Positions 52,369 to 61,727 of a DNA stretch of 64,000 nucleotides are shown here, one piece after another. Position 1 is the stretch's first letter; the number at the start of each line of letters is the position of its first letter. The notes below the pieces were generated by a model that saw only the letters and a program-made list of their open reading frames with translations, had not been told where the DNA came from and ran no database searches. Position numbers and translations under genes: made by a program. The stretch comes from Saccharopolyspora phatthalungensis. GTDB lineage: Bacteria; Actinomycetota; Actinomycetes; Mycobacteriales; Pseudonocardiaceae. The DNA lies in the NCBI RefSeq assembly GCF_014203395.1, contig NZ_JACHIW010000001.1, positions 2,356,001 to 2,420,000 on the forward strand, in the 5' to 3' direction.

Positions 52369-53667
52369 CTAGCGGACGCCTTCGAGGGCTTCGCGTACCG
52401 GGAGCAGCTTCGCTTCCGCTTCCTCGACCTCCAGGTCGGGGTCGGAGTCGGGGACGATTCCGCACCCGGCGAACAGCCGTACCTTGCCGCCGCCACGCCC
52501 GGCCCCGACGTCGGGCGTGGCGGTGGCTTCCACCTGGGCGCAGCGGAGAGCGATGCCGAATTCGCCGTTGCCGCTGCCGTCCAGCCAGCCGACCGGGCCC
52601 GCGTAGCGACCCCGGTCCATCCCTTCCAGCTCGCCGATCACCCGCACGGCGTCGTCGGTCGGAGCGCCACCGACTGCCGCCGTGGGATGCACTGCGGCGA
52701 CCATCCGCAGAAGCGATGCGGCTCCGTTGAGCGCGCTGCAGTCGCTGAGCTTGCCCTCGACGTTCGTCGCCAGGTGCAAGACGTTGCGGAGCTGGAGGAC
52801 TTCGGGCTCGTTCGACACCGTGAGATCGCTGCAAAAGGGGCGGAGTCGATCCGCCAGCGATTCCGCCGCGTAGGCGTGTTCGCTGCGGTTCTTGGCGGAC
52901 GTGAGCAGTTCGGTGGCGAGTTGTTCGGTGGTGTGCCCTTCGTGCGGCCAGACCGTGCCGGCGAGAACTAGGGACCGCACTTCGTATCCCATGCGTTCGA
53001 GCAACAGCTCTGGGGTGGCCCCGATGAGGCCGTCCACCGCGAACGTCCAGCAGGTCGGGTACCGGGCGGCGAGGTTGCGCAGCAGGAATCGCGCGTCGAG
53101 TGGCTCTGACGTGCTGGCCAGCAGGTCATGGGCGAGCACGATCTTGTCGAGTTCGCCGGTTTGCCGCATGCGGCGCACTGCCTCGGCCACGGCTTCGCGG
53201 TAGCCGGTCGTGGACAGCTGCCCGTCGCTGTAGGACACCATGCCGGGCGGTCGCACGGGTTCGGGCGGCGGTGGTTCGGCGGAACCGTCACCGATCGTGG
53301 TGATCCAGCGCACCCCGTCGCGCTCCCCGATGACGACTTCGGGGACGACCAGCACCGACTGCCCGGGTTGGTCGGCGAAGGCCAGGCTGGCGAATGCCAC
53401 CGGCCCGCAGCCGGGCAGCCCGACCGAGTCGATGACCTCGAACCGGTGACACATCTCTCGCCACCAGGCGTCGGCCTTGCTGAAGCGGTCGGGGCCGAAG
53501 ACGTCGAGGCGGGCCGCGCAGCCCCAGCCGACCAGTCCGACCCCGTCACGAACCCAGCTGAGCACGTCGGCGTCCGGGAGTAAGTCCAGCAAGGAGCGGT
53601 CGTCTCGGGAGTCGCCTGGTTCGAGCCTGCGAGTCCGCGCCGTCAGCAGCCTGGGTGTAGTCGCCAC
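52369..53667 (-). CDS. Isochorismate synthase
   Basis: Converts chorismate to isochorismate, the first step of menaquinone (or siderophore/salicylate) synthesis. A 432-residue chorismate-binding enzyme from GTG 53667. ELDKIVLAHDL contains the base Lys region, FAVDGLIGATPELLLE, SLVLAGTVWPHEG, HLATNVEGKL, HPTAAVGGAP and GRYAGPVGWLDGSG follow, with the Mg-binding glutamates present. Since menB, menD, menE and menA are close, a menaquinone role (MenF) is favoured over a siderophore role. Confidence 0.92.
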   Translation of the reverse strand: MATTPRLLTARTRRLEPGDSRDDRSLLDLLPDADVLSWVRDGVGLVGWGCAARLDVFGPDRFSKADAWWREMCHRFEVIDSVGLPGCGPVAFASLAFADQPGQSVLVVPEVVIGERDGVRWITTIGDGSAEPPPPEPVRPPGMVSYSDGQLSTTGYREAVAEAVRRMRQTGELDKIVLAHDLLASTSEPLDARFLLRNLAARYPTCWTFAVDGLIGATPELLLERMGYEVRSLVLAGTVWPHEGHTTEQLATELLTSAKNRSEHAYAAESLADRLRPFCSDLTVSNEPEVLQLRNVLHLATNVEGKLSDCSALNGAASLLRMVAAVHPTAAVGGAPTDDAVRVIGELEGMDRGRYAGPVGWLDGSGNGEFGIALRCAQVEATATPDVGAGRGGGKVRLFAGCGIVPDSDPDLEVEEAEAKLLPVREALEGVR

Positions 53668-53755
53668 CCCTGGAGGGTATGCGTCTCCCGCGAAGCGGTA
53701 GACGGTACGGAAGGCATGCAGGCCGCTTACGATGGGATGCCTACAATCGGTCACC

Positions 53756-54253
53756 GTGGCGAGCGATGCGGTGGCGCAGAACGCGGCCGACATGGTGACT
53801 GATTCCGGTACGGACGGTGACCAGTCGGCTGCGGGTCCGTCCCGCCGTCGGGGGCGGATGCGTGCCGCTCGGGGTGTGCTGGTGCTCGGTGGGCTGCTGA
53901 CGGTGATGGGGTTGTCGATCATCTTGGCATGCTTCATCAACGACCGGACCATCGAGGAGTCCAAGGGCGAAGCGGTGGCCGAAGTGGTGGACACTTCGCT
54001 GACCCGCACCGTGGTGCGCTTCAACACCGACGAGGGCCGCGTCTACATCCCGCCGAACGGTGTGCTGTACCCGGCCGACCTGCAGACCGGTCAGCTGGTA
54101 CGCGTGGAGTACGACTCCCGGAATCCGGATCTGGTGCGGGTCGCCGGGCGCAACATGGTCATGTCGTTGCTGCCGGTGTCGAGTTCGCTCGCCGTGGTGT
54201 GGGCGGTGCTATTACCGGTGTACTGGTTGCTTCGGCGGCCGACCGCGAGATGA
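53756..54253 (+). CDS. DUF3592-like two-span membrane protein
   Basis: A 165-residue protein from GTG 53756. After a hydrophilic N-terminus comes GVLVLGGLLTVMGLSIILAC, an extracytoplasmic beta-domain (AVAEVVDTSLTRTVVRFNTD; VRVEYDSRNPDLVRVAG), and a final span SLAVVWAVLLPVYWLL. The layout matches DUF3592. Similar genes lie beside menD in other actinobacteria (Rv0555/Rv0556 area). Function unknown. Confidence 0.75.
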   Translation: MASDAVAQNAADMVTDSGTDGDQSAAGPSRRRGRMRAARGVLVLGGLLTVMGLSIILACFINDRTIEESKGEAVAEVVDTSLTRTVVRFNTDEGRVYIPPNGVLYPADLQTGQLVRVEYDSRNPDLVRVAGRNMVMSLLPVSSSLAVVWAVLLPVYWLLRRPTAR

Positions 54254-54427
54254 GACCTTCGGCCCTTGAAGCGCTGATCAGGCTTCCCTAAGTTGGTCGG
54301 GCGGTGTGACACTGGATGCACCGCCGGAGGGGGCCAGCGGTGGAGTCGCACGACCGATGTGGACTCACGGGCGGGGAAGCGATCCCACCGTCGCAACCGC
54401 CCGTCGGCCCGCGTCTGCGAGGTCGCC

Positions 54428-55303
54428 ATGGACGTCCCTGGAGTGCAGTCCGGTGCATCGGATGTGCAGCAGTGGGTACTCGGTGCACCCTATTTGTCTA
54501 CTGTGGACCGTTCGGTTCCCCGTGGCGTGACCACTTCGGACCTTTCGCGGTACTGCCTGATGCTGGGCGACGATGCGTTGATCCTGTCGCACCGGCTGTC
54601 CGAGTGGGGAATCCGCACCCCGGAGTTGGAAGAGGCCGCCGTTCTCGGCGCGATTGCGCTCGAATTGTTGGGACAGGCCAGGATCCTGCTGCACCGCGCG
54701 GGCGAGGTCGAAGGCGAGGGGCGTGACGAGGACAACCTCGCGTACTTCCGGGCGGCCGCGGACTTCCGCAATGTTCGGCTGGTCGAGATCGACTGCGGGC
54801 CGGGCCAGACCGGAGATTTCTCGGCCACGATCGCCCGGCTGCTGCTGTTCAGTGCTTGGCGGGTGGCGGTGTTCGGACGGCTGGCCCGGAGCCGGGATGC
54901 GGTGCTGGCCACCTTGGCGGCGCGGTCGATCGCGGGCCTGACGCGGCATCGCGACCACGCCGCCCAGTGGGTGATCCGGCTCGGCGATGCCAGCGCCGAT
55001 TCGTCGCGGCGGATGGCGGCCGGGTTCCAGCGGGTGTGGCCGATGACCGGGGAACTCTTCATCCCGCACCCGGTCGAGGCGCGGCTGGCGGACGCCGGTT
55101 GCGGGGTCGACCCGGCAGCGGTGCGCAGCGAGGTGAGCGGGGTCCTCGACGAGGTCTTCTCGGTGGCCCGCCTGGTGCGGCCGGACCCGACCGAGTTCGG
55201 CGTCTTCGCCCGGCCCGGCGGCCGGGACGGGACGCACACCGGCGCGATGGAGTTCCTGCTCGCCGACATGCAGTACCTGGCCAGATCCGCATCGCTTGCC
55301 TGA
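54428..55303 (+). CDS. PaaC-like protein (phenylacetyl-CoA epoxygenase subunit family), orphan
   Basis: A 291-residue ferritin-like helical protein. GDDALILSHRLSEWGIRTPELEEAAVLG and IALELLGQARILLHRAGEVE, then GRDEDNLAYFRAAADFRNVRLVE, match PaaC, the structural partner of catalytic PaaA in ring epoxidation. Later HRDHAAQWVIRLGDASADS and RVWPMTGELF are also PaaC-like. No paaA, paaB, paaD or paaE is nearby, so it either works with distant partners or has another role. ATG 54428; no strong ribosome site. Confidence 0.85.
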   Translation: MDVPGVQSGASDVQQWVLGAPYLSTVDRSVPRGVTTSDLSRYCLMLGDDALILSHRLSEWGIRTPELEEAAVLGAIALELLGQARILLHRAGEVEGEGRDEDNLAYFRAAADFRNVRLVEIDCGPGQTGDFSATIARLLLFSAWRVAVFGRLARSRDAVLATLAARSIAGLTRHRDHAAQWVIRLGDASADSSRRMAAGFQRVWPMTGELFIPHPVEARLADAGCGVDPAAVRSEVSGVLDEVFSVARLVRPDPTEFGVFARPGGRDGTHTGAMEFLLADMQYLARSASLA

Positions 55304-55450
55304 TCGCCCGGGTGTGGTGCGTGAATTCCCCTGTCACGCGATCAGAGCGAGTCGATCAGATTGAGTACTTTCCCCCAAGAACTCCGGGGGTCGCTGGGCG
55401 CAAAGTGATCTGGGGGCGCTCGGGAACTTCGGTCCGATCGACATCGTCGG

Positions 55451-55481
55451 ACCGGTGTCCACGGGCGGGACACCGGTTTCG
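55451..55481 (+). terminator. Hairpin after the PaaC-like gene
   Basis: ACCGGTGTCC (55451-55460) pairs perfectly with GGACACCGGT (55468-55477), 7-nt loop, followed by TTC. A likely intrinsic terminator or leader structure of the next gene. Confidence 0.7.
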
Positions 55482-55518
55482 ACTGCCTCTGCGGCCAAGT
55501 GGAAGGACACAACTCGAC

Positions 55519-56103
55519 ATGGGCGGAATCTGGGAGCACGTGCTGGTCGCGCTGATCGCAGGGGCGTGCGGAGCAGGGATGATGCTCGCCGCCCGCTCTA
55601 CCAGGAGACGGCCTACCGTGCCCGTTGCCGCGCCGTCCGCGACACCGGTGCGCTCGTACCCGTCGGAATTCCCGGACCAGTGGCTGCACGAGGCCCAGCG
55701 GTGTGAGCAGGCGGTTTATCGAGCGGCCCGCGCCGTTGACGCAGTGTCTTCCACGCAGGCTCGCCACCAGTTGCAGACGGTGGTCCGGCGGATGGACGCG
55801 GAGTTGCCGAACGTTCGGGCGCTTTCCGAGTTGGGGCGCGGCTTGGCCGGCAGTGAGCCCAGCGACGACGCCGTGGTCCGGCGGGTGCGGAGCCAGCTCG
55901 GTGATGCCGCGACCAGGTTCGGCATGGTCACCGACCACGTGCTGGAGGCGGTCGTGGAACTGGTCGCCGAGCCCGACCTCAGCCGGGTTAACGAGCAGGT
56001 GACGGTGTTGCGCGAGCAGTTCCCGCTGCTGCGGCCGATGTCCGCGGTGGTCGGCACGGTGCCGGATTCGGCGCCCACCCGCTCGCTGCTTCCGGCCGCC
56101 TGA
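55519..56103 (+). CDS. Single-span membrane-anchored helical protein, unknown
   Basis: A 194-residue protein with one N-terminal span (WEHVLVALIAGACGAGMML) followed by a helical cytoplasmic region rich in Arg, Ala and Val (SSTQARHQLQTVVRRMDAEL; SQLGDAATRFGMVTDHVLE). No domain recognised. Its stop is 3 nt from the convergent inositol monophosphatase gene. Confidence 0.7.
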   Translation: MGGIWEHVLVALIAGACGAGMMLAARSTRRRPTVPVAAPSATPVRSYPSEFPDQWLHEAQRCEQAVYRAARAVDAVSSTQARHQLQTVVRRMDAELPNVRALSELGRGLAGSEPSDDAVVRRVRSQLGDAATRFGMVTDHVLEAVVELVAEPDLSRVNEQVTVLREQFPLLRPMSAVVGTVPDSAPTRSLLPAA

Positions 56104-56106
56104 CGG

Positions 56107-56967
56107 TCAGCTCGGCTCGGTGGCTTCGCGCCACCAGTCGTGCACGTTCGTGGCGATGCCGGGCGCCGCGACCAGCAACCCGTCCAGCGGGAGCGAGTTC
56201 ACGTTGCCGCGGCGGTCCAGCACGGTGGCGCCCGATTCGGTGGCCAGCGCTAACGCACCGGCGACGTCCCATTCCTGGTAGGAGTCCAGCACCGCGGCGG
56301 CTGTGTGGCCGAGCGCGACCTGGGTGATGGCCAGCGCCGGGGAGCCCAGCAGCCGGACGCCGACCTGAGCGCTCGCGGCGTTGGTGATGAATCGGTCCAT
56401 GCCGCGCCAAGGTCCGTTCTTGGTCAGTTCGGTGCACACGATGCCGCCACGCGTTTCGCCCTGTTCGGGTAGCCGCACCGGGGTGCCGTTGGCGCGCATC
56501 CCGCGGCCGCGCGCCGCAGCGTAGATCTGCGTGCGATAGGGGTCGGCCACTACGCCGACCACCGGCCCGTGCTCGTCGAGCATGGCCAGGCTGTAGGCGC
56601 ACCAGGGCAGGCCGGCGACGTAGTTGGCGGTGCCGTCGACCGGGTCGACCGACCAGCGGAACCGCGCGGATCCGGCGCGGGCCGCCCAGTGCTCGGCCAC
56701 CGTGGTCGGCGCGGCGTCGAATTCCTCGCCGAACACCGGGATACCGGGGAATTCGTCGGCGAGGATGCGCCGGGTGTGGCGTTCCAGGGTGCGGCCGGTG
56801 TCGGTGACCCAGTCGAACGGCGACTCGGTGGGTGCGGGGCGCACTCCCCGACCCGCGGTCGCGATGATGACGTCGGCGGCGTCGTTCGCGAGTCGGCCGG
56901 CGACCTCGAACGCCCGCGACACCAGGCCGGGATCGATCTGCGCGGGCAGGGAAGGCAGGACCGTCAT
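56107..56967 (-). CDS. Inositol monophosphatase family protein
   Basis: A 286-residue Mg-dependent phosphatase. FGEEFDAAP holds the first metal Glu, [18 protein letters not shown] is the DPxDGT signature, and [15 protein letters not shown] holds the second Asp. It may dephosphorylate inositol 1-phosphate, feeding mycothiol and phosphatidylinositol mannosides, whose mannosyltransferase-type gene (mgtA) lies beside it. The start is uncertain: ATG 56967 has a GGGGAGG site only 1 nt away; TTG/GTG starts near 57012 extend it. Confidence 0.9.
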   Translation of the reverse strand: MTVLPSLPAQIDPGLVSRAFEVAGRLANDAADVIIATAGRGVRPAPTESPFDWVTDTGRTLERHTRRILADEFPGIPVFGEEFDAAPTTVAEHWAARAGSARFRWSVDPVDGTANYVAGLPWCAYSLAMLDEHGPVVGVVADPYRTQIYAAARGRGMRANGTPVRLPEQGETRGGIVCTELTKNGPWRGMDRFITNAASAQVGVRLLGSPALAITQVALGHTAAAVLDSYQEWDVAGALALATESGATVLDRRGNVNSLPLDGLLVAAPGIATNVHDWWREATEPS

Positions 56968-57165
56968 GCCTCCCCAGGGTCCTTGCGGTGGGTGACCGGC
57001 GCGCAACACCAAGATGACCGGTGGAGGAGGGGAAGGTCACAAATGCGCGCCACCGCGGTCCCGTGTCCGGCCGGTTGGCGAGTTGGCGCGGTCTTCGGTT
57101 GTCGTTGGCGGTGCCGTCACATTGCGGTCGACTGTTCGCCGGACCGAGCCGTCACGGTATTCCGC

Positions 57166-58290
57166 GTGCGCATAGCGATCGTGACCGAGAGCTTCCTGCC
57201 GCAGATCAACGGGGTGACGAACTCCGTGCTTCGGGTGCTGGAGCACTTGCGTCGCCGGGGTGACGCGGCGATGGTGATCGCGCCGGGAGCGGGCCCGGAA
57301 GAGGCCGAGGGTTTCCCCGTGATCCGGCTGCCCGCGGTCGACCTGCCGCTGGTTTCGTCGTTGCCGATCGGCTTTCCGACGCGCCGGTTGCTGCGCGGGT
57401 TGCAGGAATTCCAGCCCGACGTCGTGCACCTCGCGTCGCCTTTCATTGTCGGGGCGCGCGGTCTCGCCGCCGCGCGCCGGATCGGTGTCCCGACCGTTGC
57501 GGTGTATCAGACCGATGTCGCGGGTTTCGCCGCGTCGTACGGATTGGGTCTGACCGCGCGTGCGGCGTGGCGCTGGATCAGGCGCTTGCACGATGCGGCC
57601 GATCGGACGCTGGCACCGTCGACCTGGGCCGTGGATACGTTGCGGGAGCATGGAATTCCGCGAGTCCACCGGTGGGGCAGGGGGGTGGACACCACTCGTT
57701 TTTCGCCGCACCGGCGGGATTCGGACCTGCATCGCGAGTTCGCGCCGAACGGCGAATTGCTGGTCGGGTACGTGGGGCGGTTGGCTCCGGAGAAGCGAAT
57801 CGAGCGGTTGGCGGCGTTGGGCGAACTGCCGGGCGTGCGGCTTGTCGTCGTCGGTGACGGCCCCGAGCGCCAGAACCTGACCGCGGCCTTGCCGGAGGCG
57901 GTTTTCCTCGGGCAGCGAACCGGCGATGAATTGGCGGGGATCTACGCGAGCCTCGATGTTTTCGTGCACACCGGGCCGCACGAGACGTTCTGCCAGGCGG
58001 TGCAGGAGGCAATGGCCTCGGGCGTTCCGGTTGTCGCCCCGGATGCGGGCGGGCCTCGGGATCTCGTAGACCACGGCCGCACCGGTTATCTGTTGCCTGC
58101 GGACGACGCCGCTGTGCACGCGGAAGCCTTGCGCTCGGCCGTCACGGCTTTGCGTGAACCGGAGTTGCGCGCTCGGTTCGGCGAAGCCGCACGCGCGGCG
58201 GTCGCCGGGCGGACCTGGCCCGCGCTGTGCCAGCAACTGATCGGGCACTACAACGCGGTTGCGGCCGGCGCGGATCAGTTGGCTGCTTGA
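57166..58290 (+). CDS. mgtA: GDP-mannose-dependent alpha-mannosyltransferase (MgtA type)
   Basis: A 374-residue GT-B enzyme starting [20 protein letters not shown], the signature of the PimB/MgtA branch. [18 protein letters not shown] and [16 protein letters not shown] lie in the acceptor half; [27 protein letters not shown] and [19 protein letters not shown] (EX7E-like) in the donor half. The order isochorismate synthase/menD region, mgtA, menG matches mycobacteria, where Rv0557 mannosylates a glucuronosyl or phosphoinositol glycolipid. The exact acceptor here is inferred. Confidence 0.9.
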   Translation: MRIAIVTESFLPQINGVTNSVLRVLEHLRRRGDAAMVIAPGAGPEEAEGFPVIRLPAVDLPLVSSLPIGFPTRRLLRGLQEFQPDVVHLASPFIVGARGLAAARRIGVPTVAVYQTDVAGFAASYGLGLTARAAWRWIRRLHDAADRTLAPSTWAVDTLREHGIPRVHRWGRGVDTTRFSPHRRDSDLHREFAPNGELLVGYVGRLAPEKRIERLAALGELPGVRLVVVGDGPERQNLTAALPEAVFLGQRTGDELAGIYASLDVFVHTGPHETFCQAVQEAMASGVPVVAPDAGGPRDLVDHGRTGYLLPADDAAVHAEALRSAVTALREPELRARFGEAARAAVAGRTWPALCQQLIGHYNAVAAGADQLAA

Positions 58291-58296
58291 CGAACC

Positions 58297-58449
58297 GCTC
58301 TGCCTACCGAGGCCTTTCAAAGGTGGTTTGGGTAGCCTCTTTTCGCCCTTAGCGTTGCCGGTAGCGGTCCCCCTGCGGGAGTTACCGTCGCCGCCTGGGC
58401 TACGGGATCCCCGACTTACCTATGCCCACAAGCGGCTTACGCCGCTTAG
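58297..58449. repeat. Structured intergenic element with several hairpins
   Basis: The mgtA-menG gap contains a hairpin GGTAGCGGTCCC/GGGAGTTACC (58360-58386) and a perfect AAGCGGC-TTAC-GCCGCTT hairpin (58430-58447). The last one recurs, inverted and with one mismatch, at 5813-5833. It looks like a dispersed palindromic repeat of the host genome. Confidence 0.6.
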
Positions 58450-58531
58450 CCTAAACGGAAGAAGGATTCCATGATGTGGATCCGCTGGGCGTGGTGGCGA
58501 TAGCGCGGGTCCCGCCACGTACGCTTCGCGT

Positions 58532-59221
58532 GTGTCTCGGGCCGGTTTGGACAAGAATCCTCGCGAGGTCGCCGCGATGTTCGACGGCGTCGCGCGCAGG
58601 TACGACCTCACCAACACGGTGCTGTCCTTCGGACAGGACCGGCGGTGGCGGGAAGTGACCAGGCGGGCCTTGGCCCCGAAGCCGGGCGAGCGGGTGCTCG
58701 ACCTGGCCGCCGGAAGCGGTGTGTCGACCCAGGAATTCGCCCGCTCCGGGGCGTGGTGCGTGGCAGCGGACTTCTCGCTGGGCATGCTGTCAGTCGGCCG
58801 CGATCGCGGGGTGCCGATGGTCGCGGCGGATGCGCTCCGGTTGCCCTTCGCCGACGGTGCCTTCGACGCGGCGACGATCTCGTTCGGGCTGCGGAACCTG
58901 GTCGACACGGTCGCCGGTCTGCGGGAAATGCTGCGGGTGGTGCGCCCTGGCGGCCGGTTGGTGGTGTGCGAGTTCTCGACCCCGACCTGGCAGCCGTTCC
59001 GCGCGATCTACCTGAACTACTTGATGCGGGCGCTGCCGCCGATAGCCCGCGCTGTGTCGTCCAATCCGGACGCCTACGTCTATCTCGCCGAGTCCATCCG
59101 CGCGTGGCCGGACCAGCGTGCGCTCGCGGAGCTGATCGCCGAGGTCGGCTGGACCCATGTGGCCTGGCGCGACCTCACCAGCGGCGTCGTGGCGGTCCAC
59201 CGCGCGGTCAAGCCTTCCTGA
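58532..59221 (+). CDS. menG: Demethylmenaquinone methyltransferase
   Basis: SAM-dependent C-methylation of demethylmenaquinone, the last step of menaquinone synthesis. It has 229 residues from GTG 58532. [20 protein letters not shown] is the UbiE/MenG N-terminal signature, [17 protein letters not shown] is SAM motif I, and [20 protein letters not shown] and [14 protein letters not shown] complete the family pattern. It is convergent with the EamA gene. Confidence 0.95.
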   Translation: MSRAGLDKNPREVAAMFDGVARRYDLTNTVLSFGQDRRWREVTRRALAPKPGERVLDLAAGSGVSTQEFARSGAWCVAADFSLGMLSVGRDRGVPMVAADALRLPFADGAFDAATISFGLRNLVDTVAGLREMLRVVRPGGRLVVCEFSTPTWQPFRAIYLNYLMRALPPIARAVSSNPDAYVYLAESIRAWPDQRALAELIAEVGWTHVAWRDLTSGVVAVHRAVKPS

Positions 59222-59245
59222 CCGCGTCGCTGTCAGCAGATTGCG

Positions 59246-60082
59246 CTACGCCAACGACAGCAGGCCGATCGCCACTGCTGCGCACAACAGGCCCAGGAGC
59301 TGTGCGCGGTCGATGCGTTCGCCGAGCAGCAGGAGCGCGAGAATCACCGGTACGGCCGGGTAAAGGGCCGCGAGCACGACGGCGATGGACATCATCTGCC
59401 GACCGGCGGCAAGCAAGTAGAGGATGATCGCAACGGTGCCGACGGCTCCGCCCACCAGCGCGGTCGCAGCCGACTTCGCGGGCAGCCGCCGCGCCCCGGC
59501 CGTTCGGAGGACCAACACGCCGATGACTACGACCGAGGCGATGCGGCTGATGATGACCGGGTACCAACCGGCGTCTGCGGGAATCTGCCCCATTCCGATG
59601 AACTGCACGGCGAAACCGATCCCGGCGATCAACGCGTCCGGCACGCCGCGCCCGCCCGGAGCGCGTCGCGAAGCCCGCTTTCCGCCGGAGACCAACCAGA
59701 TCGCCGGCACGCTGGCCGCGATTCCGCACAGTGCCAACGGAGTCGGCCGTTCGTCCAGCAGGGCGATGCCGAACACGACCGGCAGCGTCACCGCGCCGAC
59801 ATCGCTGATGGGGACCACCACACTCATCGGCCCGCGTTGCATCGCCCGGTACAACAACGTCACGCCGATCCCGGTGCCCAGCCCGGAAATCGCGCCCCAG
59901 CACACGGCCGACGGGGTGGCGGGTCCGATCGGAAAGGCGAGCAGCAGCAGGCTGACCAGGGTTGCGCCCACCTGCGCGTGAGCCGCGACGACGATGCCCG
60001 AAAAGCGGCGTGACACCAGCCCGTTCACGAAGTGCGCCATGCCGAAGCACAGCGCCGAGCTCAACGCGAGGAGCTCCCCCAT
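59246..60082 (-). CDS. EamA/DMT-family transporter
   Basis: A 278-residue protein with ten hydrophobic spans in two EamA halves (LLALSSALCFGMAHFVNGLV; VLAALYPAVPVILALLLLGE near the end). LLGERIDRAQLLGLLCAAVA is the usual EamA closing motif. Substrate unknown. It is 21 nt downstream of the MarR-family gene on the same strand and is probably controlled by it. Confidence 0.9.
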   Translation of the reverse strand: MGELLALSSALCFGMAHFVNGLVSRRFSGIVVAAHAQVGATLVSLLLLAFPIGPATPSAVCWGAISGLGTGIGVTLLYRAMQRGPMSVVVPISDVGAVTLPVVFGIALLDERPTPLALCGIAASVPAIWLVSGGKRASRRAPGGRGVPDALIAGIGFAVQFIGMGQIPADAGWYPVIISRIASVVVIGVLVLRTAGARRLPAKSAATALVGGAVGTVAIILYLLAAGRQMMSIAVVLAALYPAVPVILALLLLGERIDRAQLLGLLCAAVAIGLLSLA

Positions 60083-60103
60083 CGGTCGGACCTCCGAAGC
60101 GCG

Positions 60104-60625
60104 CTACGGCCCGCGGTGGGCGCGTTCCGCGGCACCGACCGGGCAGGCGTGCCCGGTCGGCGTGCATGCGGGCCGGTCGCACATCCGGCAGATCCGGTCG
60201 GCCGAGCCGACCTCCTCGTACAAGCCGGTCAGCAGCTTCTCCAGCCCGTCGACCAAAGCGCGCCGATCGTCGTCGCCCAGCCGCGCGATCACCCGCAGCA
60301 GCGAATGCCCGCGAGCCTGCAGGACGTCCTCGGCGGCTTGCAGGCCTGCCTCGGTGGGGTGCACGTGGGTCCACTTGCCGACGGTGTGCCGACGTTCGAC
60401 CAGACCGCGCTCCTGTAGCGCGTCGACCATCCGCGTGCACGCGGTCTGGTGGATCCCGATCCGTTTTGCGAGCTCGGTGACGCTGAGTCCGGATTCGCCG
60501 CGGAGCAGCACCAGCGCCGTGACCTGGCTCGGGTTGAGCCCGGTGGTGCGCACCGCGCCGTGGACCTCGTCGGTGACGGCCAGCGCAGCGGCACCGAGAA
60601 GGTTGGCAAGCCGCGGTTCATGCAT
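60104..60625 (-). CDS. MarR-family regulator with C-terminal cysteine cluster
   Basis: A 173-residue winged-helix regulator. LSVTELAKRIGIHQTACTRM is the recognition HTH and RRHTVGKWTHVHPTEAGL the wing. After the dimerisation helices comes ICRMCDRPACTPTGHACPVG with Cys146, Cys149, Cys154 and Cys161, a likely metal- or thiol-sensing site. An ATGCAT-C-ATGCAT palindrome covers its start codon, consistent with autorepression. It likely controls the co-directional EamA transporter. Confidence 0.9.
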   Translation of the reverse strand: MHEPRLANLLGAAALAVTDEVHGAVRTTGLNPSQVTALVLLRGESGLSVTELAKRIGIHQTACTRMVDALQERGLVERRHTVGKWTHVHPTEAGLQAAEDVLQARGHSLLRVIARLGDDDRRALVDGLEKLLTGLYEEVGSADRICRMCDRPACTPTGHACPVGAAERAHRGP

Positions 60626-60638
60626 GCATCATGCATAT
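60620..60638. promoter_or_regulatory. ATGCAT palindrome over the marR-type start
   Basis: ATGCAT (60624-60629) and ATGCAT (60631-60636) flank a single C, and an additional overlapping ATGCAT begins at 60620. The gene's ATG lies inside. A plausible MarR operator. Confidence 0.5.
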
Positions 60639-60712
60639 CACTCGATGGGTCCGGACGCAAGGCATCAATCGGAGAAAGTTCTGATCGCGCCGCCGGATCG
60701 GCCGGGCCGCGG

Positions 60713-61636
60713 TCAGAGCCACGTGGTTTCGGGGGCCAGTGGATCCGCGCCGCGCTGGGTCTGGCCGATCGCGGCCATGAACGCCTCGGTCGCCGCGGCG
60801 AGCGGCCGGTGCGGGTCGCGGACCACGGCGATGTGGCGACGGATTTCGGGATTTCCCAGTGCCCGGTGTTCAAGCCCGGCGAACCCGATCAGCGGTAGCA
60901 CCAGGCCGGGCATCACCGCGACACCGAGCCCGGCCGCGACCAGTCCCGCGACGGTGGTGATGTTGCGCGACTCCAGCACCACCTCGGGGCGCACCTTCGC
61001 CGTGGCGAAGGCCCGTTCGGCGTGCTGCCGGATGCTGCTGGTGCGCTCGAAGGCGATGTGCGGCTGGTCGGCCAGCTCCGCCCAGTCGAGCCGCCGCGTT
61101 TCGGAAAACCGGTGCGACGGCGGGAAAACGCAGCAGAACCGGTCGGCGGCGATCGGCCGGACGTGCAGGCCCGGCAGCGGTTCGGGCACCACGGTGACGG
61201 CCAGGTCGACCACGCCGGTCCGGACCCGGTGCAGCACCTCGTCGGACATGCCGTCCTCGATGGACAGTTCGACCTCGGGATGTGCGGTGCGGTAGGCGGA
61301 GACCACCGGCGGCAGCAGGATCGCCGCCAACGACGGCAGCGCCGCGATCCGCACCCGGCCGCGGCTGCCTGCCAGAAAGCCTTCGAAGTGGTTGATCCCG
61401 GCGTCGAAAGCCTCGACCATGCGCCGGGCCACGCGGCAGAATTCGGCGCCTTCCGGCGTGGTGACCAGGTTGCGCGTGGTGCGTTCGAACAGCGTGATGC
61501 CCAGCTTGCGCTCCACCTCGCGGACCGTGCGACTCATCGAGGACTGCGCCAGGTGGAGCTGGTCGGCGGCGAGCGTGAAGCTTCCGGCGTCGTGCACGGC
61601 GAGAACCAGGCGGAGCTGCTGAAGCGTCAGATCCAT
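60713..61636 (-). CDS. LysR-family transcriptional regulator
   Basis: A 307-residue LysR protein. LTLQQLRLVLAVHDAGSFTL, then QLHLAQSSMSRTVREVERKL, is the HTH; RVRIAALPSLAAILLPPVV begins the effector domain. ATG 61636 is chosen; a GTG at 61642 is also in frame. It is divergent from the CitMHS transporter with an AT-rich 91-bp gap, the normal layout for a LysR gene controlling its neighbour in response to a pathway carboxylate. Confidence 0.93.
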   Translation of the reverse strand: MDLTLQQLRLVLAVHDAGSFTLAADQLHLAQSSMSRTVREVERKLGITLFERTTRNLVTTPEGAEFCRVARRMVEAFDAGINHFEGFLAGSRGRVRIAALPSLAAILLPPVVSAYRTAHPEVELSIEDGMSDEVLHRVRTGVVDLAVTVVPEPLPGLHVRPIAADRFCCVFPPSHRFSETRRLDWAELADQPHIAFERTSSIRQHAERAFATAKVRPEVVLESRNITTVAGLVAAGLGVAVMPGLVLPLIGFAGLEHRALGNPEIRRHIAVVRDPHRPLAAATEAFMAAIGQTQRGADPLAPETTWL

Positions 61637-61727
61637 GCTCACGAAGCATTAATCTATCAGCAACTTTTGCTTGACGTGCATGAGCGATGCGGATCACGGT
61701 ACCTTCGTTCGATTTCGGAGGTTCTGC

